A stretch of 12,598 bases of DNA from positions 1 to 12,598 of the forward strand of contig CAZZFF010000159.1 in assembly GCA_964653485.1 (NCBI GenBank), written 5' to 3'. The stretch comes from CAVQND01 sp964653485. GTDB taxonomy: Bacteria > Verrucomicrobiota > Verrucomicrobiia > Limisphaerales > UBA8199. The translations under genes and the position numbers were made by a program. This document shows positions 1-6,457 of the stretch, piece after piece. The stretch's first letter is position 1, and each line of letters opens with the position of its first letter. The notes beneath the pieces were generated by a model, which saw only the letters and a program-made list of their open reading frames with translations, was not told the origin of the DNA and did not search any database.

Positions 1-126
1 ACCGTGGCGCCAAGCGGATTTTTCGAGCCTCCGCACGCTTGCCGAAGCAACACGGAGCAGGCCGAGGACGATGTCCAGTTCTGGCACGACCTCGACGCCG
101 GCTACACAGGGCGTCAGAGGCTGTAG
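1..126 (+). CDS. C-terminal end of an unidentified upstream gene (partial)
   Basis: The frame beginning at base 1 is open for 41 codons and stops at TAG (124-126). No start codon is assigned because the gene would begin before the window. About 78 percent of its codons end in G or C, like the confident genes here. The last residues read EDDVQFWHDLDAGYTGRQRL, an acidic, aromatic tail typical of a soluble protein end. I do not recognise a family. The stop is followed 42 bases later by a hairpin with a T-rich tail, which fits the end of a transcript. A chance open stretch of 41 codons is quite possible in GC-rich DNA, so confidence is low. Confidence 0.35.
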   Translation, partial: TVAPSGFFEPPHACRSNTEQAEDDVQFWHDLDAGYTGRQRL

Positions 127-333
127 AGTATTGCATCGAAATGTTTCCATCCCTTCCAGGCCCGACATCCGGCTTGCGCGGCAGGCGCCCGGCCATTTAT
201 TTTGAACGTCCCGGGCATGAAAGAATCAAAAATTGCTATGGCAGTGTGATGAAACGCCATGAGAATATTATTTACATGTCGGCCCGGACTGGGTATTTGG
301 ACCGCTTGGTTGGGTCGGAACTAGGAACGCAAT
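127..333 (+). other. Intergenic leader upstream of the ABC transporter operon
   Basis: This stretch holds no convincing gene. It becomes AT-rich between about 195 and 280, unlike the coding DNA around it, so the operon promoter probably lies here. A TATTAT at 266-271 is a possible -10 box, but I find no good -35 at 16-18 bases before it. TTGAAC at 202-207 resembles a -35 but has no matching -10. An open frame from 39 to 350 crosses the candidate terminator and enters the ATPase gene in another frame; I treat it as spurious. No strong Shine-Dalgarno precedes the ATG at 334, only a weak AGGAA at 323-327. Confidence 0.4.
169..203 (+). terminator. Candidate rho-independent terminator of the upstream gene
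   Basis: The left arm CCGG(CTT)GCGC (169-179) pairs with GCGCCCGG (185-192). This gives 8 base pairs with a 3-base bulge and a GGCAG loop. The tail CCATTTATTTT (193-203) is T-rich. Its place between the open frame ending at 126 and the ABC operon starting at 334 fits a transcript boundary. The bulge makes it only a moderate candidate. Confidence 0.4.
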
Positions 334-1290
334 ATGATCAAGGTTCATAATCTAGTGAAGGTTTTCGGAACCAAGCCCGCCGTGGACGGGGTCTCGTTCT
401 CGGTCGAGCGAGGCGAAGTGCTTGGGTTCCTCGGCCCCAACGGGGCCGGGAAATCCACCACGATGCGCATGATCACGGGGTTCATTCCACCCTCCGGAGG
501 GAGGATTACCGTAGGGGGGTACGACGTGGTGGACGCCCCGATTCAGGCGCGGCGTCTGATCGGCTACCTGCCCGAGAACGCCCCGGCTTACACGGACATG
601 ACGGTGTGCGGCTTCCTGAGTTTCGCCGCCGAGATTCGCGGGATGCGGGGCGAGGCCAAGAAGAAGGCGGTGGAGCGAGTTGTCGAGATGTGCCATTTGG
701 AAGGGGTGCTGCACCAGAGCGTCGAAACGCTCTCCAAGGGGTATCGGCACCGCACCTGTTTTGCCCAATCCGTCATCCACGACCCCGACGTCCTCGTCCT
801 GGACGAACCGACCGACGGCCTGGACCCGAACCAGAAGCACGAGGTCCGCCAGCTCATCCGCACGATGGGGCAATCCAAGGCAATTGTGTTCTCGACCCAC
901 ATTCTCGAGGAAGTCGATGCCGTATGCACCCGGGCGATCATCATCGACCGGGGCCGCATCGTGGCCAACGGGACCCCGGAGGAGCTGCGTCAGAAGTCCG
1001 AGTGGGCCGGGGCCGTTACCCTGCGCGTCACCGGCATCAACGCCGCCGGCCTCACTCAAGGGCTCTCCCGGATTTCCACGATCAAGCGGACCGCCATTCT
1101 CAAGGAGGAGGCCACCAGCGTCACAGCGCGCGTGTTTCCCAAATCCAGCCTCAATGGCAGTTTGGCCGGCAGCATCGCCGATGCGGCGCAAGGCTGGCGC
1201 ATCGAAGAATTGCACACCGAAGAGGGCCGGCTTGACGAGGTCTTCCGGAGCATCACCATGCCGGACACCGTGAAACAGGAGAAGAGATGA
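334..1290 (+). CDS. ABC transporter ATP-binding protein, GldA-like
   Basis: This 318-residue cytoplasmic ATPase should power the membrane complex encoded by the next genes. Visible motifs are Walker A GPNGAGKST (34-42), signature LSKGY (133-137, in place of LSGGQ), Walker B VLVLDEP (153-159), D-loop GLDP (162-165) and the switch histidine in STHILEEVD (H189). The Q-loop region reads IGYLPENAP (76-84), with Glu where most ABC proteins have Gln; this, like LSKGY, is typical of the GldA/drug-export-like branch. Residues from about 220 form a C-terminal extension of about 95 residues, as in ATPases that serve ABC-2 permeases. The start ATG is fixed by MIKVHNLVKVFG, the usual N-terminus. The stop overlaps the permease start (ATGA at 1287-1290), so the two are translationally coupled. 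The substrate cannot be read from the sequence, and gliding motility should not be assumed. Confidence 0.95.
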   Translation: MIKVHNLVKVFGTKPAVDGVSFSVERGEVLGFLGPNGAGKSTTMRMITGFIPPSGGRITVGGYDVVDAPIQARRLIGYLPENAPAYTDMTVCGFLSFAAEIRGMRGEAKKKAVERVVEMCHLEGVLHQSVETLSKGYRHRTCFAQSVIHDPDVLVLDEPTDGLDPNQKHEVRQLIRTMGQSKAIVFSTHILEEVDAVCTRAIIIDRGRIVANGTPEELRQKSEWAGAVTLRVTGINAAGLTQGLSRISTIKRTAILKEEATSVTARVFPKSSLNGSLAGSIADAAQGWRIEELHTEEGRLDEVFRSITMPDTVKQEKR

Positions 1291-2042
1291 ACAGTTGCGC
1301 CAACATCAAAACCATTGCCAAACGCGAGCTCGAGGCCTATTTCACCTCGCCCATCGCCTACGTCTTCATTGTCATCTTCCTGCTGCTGTGCGGCTTTTTC
1401 ACGTTCTTCGTGGGAGGCTTTTTCGAGCGGCGGGAGGCATCCCTGGTCCTGCCGTTCTTCGAGTGGCATCCCTGGTTTTTCCTGTTCCTGGTGCCCGCGG
1501 TCGGGATGCGGCTCTGGGCCGAAGAGCGGCGGAGCGGGACGATCGAGTTGCTGCTGACCATGCCGATCACCGCTTGGCAGGCGATTGTCGGCAAGTTTCT
1601 GGCCTCCTGGCTCTTCCTGGCTCTGGCCCTGGCCCTGACTTTCCCGGTTGTGATTACGGTCAACTACCTGGGCAGCCCTGACAACGGCGTCATCTTTGCC
1701 GCCTACATTGGGAGTTGGCTCATGGCGGGGGCCTACCTCGCCGTCAGTTGCATCACCTCGGCCCTCACGCGCAGCCAGGTCGTCAGCTTCATCCTGTCCG
1801 TGGTGGCCTGCCTGTTCCTCATCCTGGCGGGGTTCCCGCCCGTCATCAACTTCTTCGAGCAACTCGTCAGCCCCAGCCTCTCCTGGCTGGTGGATTTGGT
1901 CACTTCCTTCAGCGTGATGACCCATTTTCAGGCCTTCTCCAGAGGGGTCCTGGATTCGCGGGACATTATTTTCTTCCTCTCGGTAATCGGGTTCTCGCTC
2001 TTCACCACCAGCGTCATCCTGCGCACTCACCGCGCCGGCTGA
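1287..2042 (+). CDS. ABC-2 type permease, GldF-like
   Basis: A 251-residue inner-membrane protein with about six hydrophobic helices (roughly 22-45, 60-77, 100-127, 135-158, 164-184, 226-246). Between helices 2 and 3 lies EERRSGTIELLLTMPI (79-94), a cytoplasmic segment conserved in ABC-2/GldF permeases that should contact the ATPase. The N-terminal TIAKRELEAYFTSPIAYVF matches the family's usual amphipathic start. An AGGAG (1277-1281), inside the end of the ATPase gene, precedes the ATG by 5 bases and the ATGA overlap supports this start. It probably dimerises and pairs with two copies of the ATPase to make the channel. There is only one permease gene here, so a homodimer is the simplest reading. 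The transported substrate is unknown. Confidence 0.93.
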   Translation: MNSCANIKTIAKRELEAYFTSPIAYVFIVIFLLLCGFFTFFVGGFFERREASLVLPFFEWHPWFFLFLVPAVGMRLWAEERRSGTIELLLTMPITAWQAIVGKFLASWLFLALALALTFPVVITVNYLGSPDNGVIFAAYIGSWLMAGAYLAVSCITSALTRSQVVSFILSVVACLFLILAGFPPVINFFEQLVSPSLSWLVDLVTSFSVMTHFQAFSRGVLDSRDIIFFLSVIGFSLFTTSVILRTHRAG

Positions 2043-2064
2043 GCCATCCATTGAGGAGACAACG

Positions 2065-3999
2065 ATGCAAAAGAAATCATTTCAGACCATTCTCTACTCC
2101 ATGGCGGGCGTTCTGGGGATGCTTGTCATCCTCATTGCGTTCAACTTCATTACCGGCCTCGGGCGCACCCGCATTGACCTGACGCGCGAAAAGGCCTACA
2201 CGCTTTCCCAGGGCACCCGCGCCATCCTGCGGAAGATAGACACGCCCATCCACATCAAGCTCTATTGCACCCGGGGCGAAGCCGCCACGCCGGAGACTGT
2301 GGCCCTCAAGGACTATGCCCAGCAAGTCGAGGACCTCCTCACCGAGTACAAGCAAGCATCCAAGGGCAAGCTGATTATCGAGAAATACGACCCCGAGCCC
2401 GATTCCGATGCGGAGGATTCGGCGCGGATGGACGGGATCGAGGGCCAGATGCTGCCCAGCGGCGAGCGGTTCTACCTGGGCCTGGCCGTGACCATGCTCG
2501 ATGTCAAAGAGCCGATTCCCTTCCTGAGCCCCACCCGCGAGCGACTCCTCGAATACGACCTCTCGCGCGCCATCTCCCGCGTTATCACCCCGGATAAACC
2601 GGTCGTGGGCGTCATGAGCCCCCTCCCGCTCTTCGGCATGCCCTCCAATCCCATGATGGCCCGCATGGGCCAGCAGCAAGGAGCCCAGCCCTGGGCGCTC
2701 ATCTCGGAACTCAAGAATGATTTTAACCTCCGCAGCCTGAGTATGGATGTGGACAAAATCGATGATGACGTCAAGGTCCTGGTCCTGATCCATCCGCGCG
2801 AAATCTCCGATAAGGCGCAGTATGCCCTCGACCAGTTCATCCTGCGCGGGGGCAAGCTGCTCGCTTTCCTGGACCCGATGCCCTTCGTGATCGACAGCAA
2901 AGAGCAAAACCAGATGCTCGGCAACATCCCCAACTCCGGCTCCTCCCTGGACAAGCTCCTCAAGGCCTGGGGCTTGGCTTTTGACACCTCCAAGGTCGTC
3001 GCCGACCTGAATTTCAAGATGCAGCTCGGCGGGCGCGGCGGCGCCCCGCAAGAAGCCCCCGCCGTTTTGTCGGTCAGCGGGGAAGGCATCAACTCCGATG
3101 ACATTGTCACCAGCCAAATCGACAACATCTGGCTCCCGTACGCCGGCGCCTTTACGGGCACCCCGGCGCAGGGCCTCAAAGAGACCGTGCTGCTCAAGAG
3201 CACCAAGGATTCGCAGCTCGTCGATGGGTTCATGGCAAACCTCGGCGGCGAAAACATCATCAAGGAATTCAAACCTTCAGGCATCCAATACGCCTTGGCC
3301 GTCCGTTTGACCGGCAAATTCAAGACCGCCTTCCCGGAGGGCAAGCCCGAAGACAAGGCGAAAACCGAAGACAAAGAGAAAAAGGACGCCGACAAGAAGG
3401 CCGAGGTGAAGAAGCCCGACGACTCGCTCAAGGAATCCAAGCTGGACACCACGGTCGTGCTCGTCGGCGATGCGGACATGCTATATGACACTGTCGCCCT
3501 GAGGCAGGTGCCGACCCTCATGGGGATGGCCCTGACCCCGATGAACGGCAACCTGAGCTTCGCCCAGAACATGATCGAGCAGTTGTCCGGCGATAACGAC
3601 CTCATCGCCGTGCGCAGCCGTGCCACGCTCAACCGGCCCTTCACCCGCATCCAGAAGATGGAGACCGCCGCCAACGAGAAGTTCCAGAGCGAAATCAAGG
3701 CGCTCGAAGCGAAGGCCACCGAGGCATCGCAGCGCATCAACGAGCTGCAGGCCCAACGAAAGGACAAGGATCAACGGTTCATCCTGTCCAGGGAGCAAAC
3801 CGAAGAACTGGCCAAGCTCCGCAAAGAGGAGGTCGAGACCCGCAAGCATCTCAAGCAGGTGCAAAAGGACCTGCGCAAAGAGGTTGTCTCGCTCCAGACG
3901 CGGGCCAAGTGGCTGAACATTTTGGCTGTGCCGCTCGCCGTCACGGCCTCGGGCATTGTCATCGCCATGGTGAAACGCAAAAAGACCTCCGCAAAATGA
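2065..3999 (+). CDS. GldG-like ABC transporter auxiliary protein
   Basis: This 644-residue protein matches the layout of the Gld_G/'ABC-type uncharacterised transport system' family. It has an N-terminal membrane helix (about 9-31), a large presumably periplasmic region starting RTRIDLTREKAYTLSQGTRA (34-53), and a second helix near the C-terminus (about 615-636) ending in KRKK. The segments YFLSP-like PFLSPTRERLLEYDLSRAI (152-170) and LIHPREISDKAQYALDQFIL (241-260) resemble the GldG core. Residues 425-456 are a Lys/Glu/Asp-rich insert. Residues about 528-612 are a long charged coiled coil that leads into the last helix. A good AGGAG (2054-2058) lies 6 bases before the ATG. The gene follows the permease by 22 bases and overlaps the next gene by 4. 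GldG-like proteins accompany GldF permeases, and their biochemical role is not established; I infer a periplasmic partner of the transporter. Confidence 0.9.
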   Translation: MQKKSFQTILYSMAGVLGMLVILIAFNFITGLGRTRIDLTREKAYTLSQGTRAILRKIDTPIHIKLYCTRGEAATPETVALKDYAQQVEDLLTEYKQASKGKLIIEKYDPEPDSDAEDSARMDGIEGQMLPSGERFYLGLAVTMLDVKEPIPFLSPTRERLLEYDLSRAISRVITPDKPVVGVMSPLPLFGMPSNPMMARMGQQQGAQPWALISELKNDFNLRSLSMDVDKIDDDVKVLVLIHPREISDKAQYALDQFILRGGKLLAFLDPMPFVIDSKEQNQMLGNIPNSGSSLDKLLKAWGLAFDTSKVVADLNFKMQLGGRGGAPQEAPAVLSVSGEGINSDDIVTSQIDNIWLPYAGAFTGTPAQGLKETVLLKSTKDSQLVDGFMANLGGENIIKEFKPSGIQYALAVRLTGKFKTAFPEGKPEDKAKTEDKEKKDADKKAEVKKPDDSLKESKLDTTVVLVGDADMLYDTVALRQVPTLMGMALTPMNGNLSFAQNMIEQLSGDNDLIAVRSRATLNRPFTRIQKMETAANEKFQSEIKALEAKATEASQRINELQAQRKDKDQRFILSREQTEELAKLRKEEVETRKHLKQVQKDLRKEVVSLQTRAKWLNILAVPLAVTASGIVIAMVKRKKTSAK

Positions 4000-5261
4000 A
4001 TCGCAAACAGCTCCTGACTCTCCTGGTCCTGGTGGCCGTTGTGGGCGGCGCCGGCCTGCTCTTGCACCAGAAAAATCAAACCGCCTGGCATAGCGCCGAC
4101 AAGGCCATTGGACAAAAGCTTCTGGGCAACAACTTCCCTATCAACGATGTTGCCCTCATCTCCGTCACGCAAGGCACAAACCAATTGGATTTGGCCAAGA
4201 AAGACAACCTCTGGCGCGTGCGGGAGCGGAACGAGTACCCGGCGAGTTTCTCGCAGATCAGCGAGTTCCTCATCAAGGCCGCCGATTTGAAGATCGTGCA
4301 GAACGAGAAGGTCGGCCCTTCGCAACTGGCGCGTTTCGCCCTGGCGCCGGGGCAGGGGACCAACGCCCCCATGGTCGTTGACTTCAAAGACCAGGCCGGC
4401 AAGCCCATCCGTACCCTGCTCCTGGGCAAGAAGCACTTCCACAAATCCAACCAGCCGTCCTCCTTCGGCGGTGAGATGGGCGATGAAGGCTGGCCCGACG
4501 GCCGCTATGTCCGGGCGGGCAACGATGCCACCGATGTCGCCCTCATCTCCGATGCCCTCTCGAATATCGAGCCCAAGCCCGATCAGTGGTTGAACAAGGA
4601 CTTCCCCAAAATCGAGAAAATCCAGTCCATTGCCGCCACCTTCCAGAACCCCACGAACTCGTGGAAGCTGACCCGCGAGACCGAAACCGGGGAATGGAAA
4701 CTGGCGGATTCCAAACCGGGCGAGCAGCTCGACGCCTCGAAGACCTCGGGCGTGGCCAGCCCTCTTGCCTCGTTGAGCTTCACGGATGTTGCCGCCGGCG
4801 CCAAGCCGGAAGCCCTCGGCCTGGACAAGCCCACCGTCATCGCCATCAAGACGTTCGACAACTTCTCATACACCCTCAAGATCGGCCAGAAGACGAACGA
4901 CAACTATCCTCTGACCCTCGCGGTCGCCGCGCACATCCCCAACGAACGCGCCCCGGGCAAGGATGAAAAGCCGCAAGACAAAACAAAGCTCGACAAGGAG
5001 TTCAAGGACAACCAGAAGAAGCTCGAGGACAAGCTGACCCAGGACAAAGCCTGCGAACCGTGGATATACCTCGTCTCCACCTGGACCGTCGAACCGCTCC
5101 TCAAAGAGCGCTCGCAGCTCATGGCTGAAAAGAAGGAAGAGCCAAAGAAGGACGAGAAGCCCTCCTCTTCCGCCGTCGTCGCCCCACCTAAACTGCCCGA
5201 TGCCGTCGAGCCGGCCACCGTGCCCCCCAAGCCCGCCGATCCGGGCCCGGCGCCGAAGTAG
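3996..5261 (+). CDS. Membrane-anchored DUF4340-type protein
   Basis: A 421-residue protein starting MNRKQLLTLLVLVAVVGG, which is a single N-terminal membrane anchor (about 4-23) followed by a large, probably periplasmic, soluble region. I chose the ATG at 3996 because it overlaps the preceding stop (ATGA) and places the hydrophobic segment at the N-terminus; an in-frame start at 3909 would add 29 residues that are merely another reading of the GldG-like tail. There is no Shine-Dalgarno, so translation probably depends on ribosomes finishing the upstream gene. Two related modules are visible: one around 65-100 (LDLAKKDNLWRVRER) and one around 222-265 (SWKLTRETETGEWKLADSK), as expected for DUF4340. 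Residues 320-350 are Lys/Asp/Glu-rich and 377-421 form a Lys then Pro/Ala-rich tail. Genes of this type commonly follow GldG-like genes. The function is unknown; I infer an extracytoplasmic accessory of the transporter. Confidence 0.85.
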   Translation: MNRKQLLTLLVLVAVVGGAGLLLHQKNQTAWHSADKAIGQKLLGNNFPINDVALISVTQGTNQLDLAKKDNLWRVRERNEYPASFSQISEFLIKAADLKIVQNEKVGPSQLARFALAPGQGTNAPMVVDFKDQAGKPIRTLLLGKKHFHKSNQPSSFGGEMGDEGWPDGRYVRAGNDATDVALISDALSNIEPKPDQWLNKDFPKIEKIQSIAATFQNPTNSWKLTRETETGEWKLADSKPGEQLDASKTSGVASPLASLSFTDVAAGAKPEALGLDKPTVIAIKTFDNFSYTLKIGQKTNDNYPLTLAVAAHIPNERAPGKDEKPQDKTKLDKEFKDNQKKLEDKLTQDKACEPWIYLVSTWTVEPLLKERSQLMAEKKEEPKKDEKPSSSAVVAPPKLPDAVEPATVPPKPADPGPAPK

Positions 5262-5286
5262 GTTCTCGCGCAACATCAGCCGCGAT

Positions 5287-5332
5287 TAACAAAAATCGGG
5301 CGGCCGTTATTCGCGGCCACCCGTTCTTGTTA
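5287..5332. terminator. Bidirectional rho-independent terminator
   Basis: CGGGCGGCCG (5297-5306) pairs with CGGCCACCCG (5314-5323) through a TTATTCG loop, with one C-A mismatch. Outer bases TAACAA (5287-5292) and TTGTTA (5327-5332) also pair. On the plus strand the stem is followed by TTCTTGTTA; on the minus strand it is followed by ATTTTTGTTAA. It lies 25 bases after the DUF4340 stop, so it should end the ABC operon, and it could also stop transcripts arriving from lpxA on the other strand. Confidence 0.75.
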
Positions 5333-5489
5333 GGGCCTTCCCCGTCTGTAATAAACCCCTTGCTCCTCGGCGTCTAGCTATCCATTCTCCTCCGGAATGA
5401 GACTTTTGCAAATGGGGTTCTTCCCCCATGCTCCACACTGGCATCGCTCTTATGCTTGCGCTCCTCCAAAGTCGTGCGAGAATCGTCTT

Positions 5490-5657
5490 ATGGACCTGCT
5501 GGATTTGGTCAAAGCGACGATCTTCTGTGGAGTCATGGCCTTTCTCTGCTACAGTTTCCCGGTGCTCGGCCAGGCCATGATCATTGGTTTTCTGGCGCTG
5601 GTGTGGCTTGGGTATGTTCGCCGCGCCATCGCGAGCCTCCGCCGCAGACGAGGATGA
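5490..5657 (+). CDS. Small hypothetical membrane protein (55 aa)
   Basis: The ATG at 5490 opens a 55-residue frame beginning MDLLDLVKATIFCGVMAFLCY, with two hydrophobic stretches (about 8-25 and 27-43) and a basic end, RRAIASLRRRRG. This would fit a small inner-membrane protein with its tail in the cytoplasm. The frame can extend to an ATG at 5397 (86 residues), but the added part is Cys/His/Pro-rich and looks non-coding. Neither start has a clear Shine-Dalgarno. TTGCTC (5360-5365) and CATTCT (5383-5388), 17 bases apart, are a weak promoter candidate. A small hairpin, ATGGGG/CCCCAT (5412-5429), sits in the leader. The stop lies 18 bases from the end of lpxA on the opposite strand. I recognise no family; the main support is the clean membrane profile. 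Confidence 0.5.
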   Translation: MDLLDLVKATIFCGVMAFLCYSFPVLGQAMIIGFLALVWLGYVRRAIASLRRRRG

Positions 5658-5675
5658 CTGGAGCTTCTGATTATC

Positions 5676-6443
5676 TCACTTGCTGATGCCCCGCTGGCTG
5701 GCGCGGACAAAACAAATGAGATGTTCGAGTTCGGGCAGGGGGGGCAATTCTCTCTCGATCCGGTCCAAGGCGTTGGGGATTCTAAGCCCCTCGCGGAAAA
5801 GGATTTTGTAGGCCTGGCGCAGGTATCTTTGGGTGGCGTCCGCGATTCCGTGCCGGTCAAGACCGACCTTGTTGATCGAGCGCGTCTCGGCGGGGTTGCC
5901 GTCCACGACCATGAAGGGGACCACGTCCTGCACGATCTTCGAGCAGCCGCCTATCATGGAGAGCCTGCCGATGCGGCAAAACTGGTGGATCGCCGCCAGG
6001 CCGCCCACCACCGCGTAATCCTCGACCTGGACGTGCCCGGCGAGGGTCGCGACGTTGGACATGATGACGTGATCGCCGAGGGTCACATTGTGGGCGATGT
6101 GAGAATAAGCAAGGATGGCATTGTGCGACCCGACCACGGTCGTTTCGCCGTCGCCGGTGGCGCTGTGGATGGTGACCGACTCGCGAATCGTGTTGCAGTC
6201 GCCGATTTCGGTGCGAGTCAGGCCGCCTTTCCATTTCAGGTCCTGGGTTTTGAGGCCGATCGCGGCAAAGGGGTAGATTTCATTGTCGCGGCCCAGGCGG
6301 GTGTGGCCGTCAATCACGACGTGGGAATGAAGGCGGCAGCCGCTGCCCAACTCGACATGCTCGCCGATAATGCAGTAGGGGCCAATCTGGCATTCCGCAC
6401 CGAGCCGGGCCTTGGGATGAACAACCGCCGTGGGATGAATCAT
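5676..6443 (-). CDS. lpxA: UDP-N-acetylglucosamine acyltransferase LpxA
   Basis: LpxA moves a 3-hydroxyacyl chain from acyl carrier protein to the 3-OH of UDP-GlcNAc, the first step of lipid A synthesis, in the cytoplasm. The 255 residues (E. coli: 262) start MIHPTAVVHPKARLGAECQIGPY and run through left-handed beta-helix hexapeptide repeats to about residue 185, then an alpha-helical C-terminal domain. SHIAHNVTLGDH gives H115 and the catalytic H118; H137 (AGHV) and H153 (HQF) keep the E. coli spacing of H144 and H160. G166 aligns with E. coli G173, the acyl-chain ruler, which suggests a long (about C14) chain rather than C10; that is inference. The ATG at 6443 is chosen over an open frame reaching 6617 because it matches the family N-terminus and has GAGAGGG (6459-6453) 9 bases upstream. 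It begins 14 bases after lpxC-fabZ. Confidence 0.96.
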   Translation of the reverse strand: MIHPTAVVHPKARLGAECQIGPYCIIGEHVELGSGCRLHSHVVIDGHTRLGRDNEIYPFAAIGLKTQDLKWKGGLTRTEIGDCNTIRESVTIHSATGDGETTVVGSHNAILAYSHIAHNVTLGDHVIMSNVATLAGHVQVEDYAVVGGLAAIHQFCRIGRLSMIGGCSKIVQDVVPFMVVDGNPAETRSINKVGLDRHGIADATQRYLRQAYKILFREGLRIPNALDRIERELPPLPELEHLICFVRASQRGISK

Positions 6444-6457
6444 GAAATCGCGCCCTC

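Noticed and set aside
202..230. Sigma-70 promoter using TTGAAC as -35
   Set aside because: No -10-like hexamer is found 16-18 bases downstream.
39..350. 103-residue open frame before the ATPase gene
   Set aside because: It crosses a candidate terminator and AT-rich leader, overlaps the ATPase start out of frame, and its Arg/Pro/Gly-rich product looks like non-coding translation.
352..1215. Long minus-strand open frame opposite the ATPase gene
   Set aside because: It is a shadow of the strong GldA-like gene with Walker motifs; long antisense frames are common in GC-rich DNA.
2077..3767. Long minus-strand open frames opposite the GldG-like gene
   Set aside because: No recognisable motifs or membrane pattern, and the sense strand encodes a well-structured 644-residue protein.
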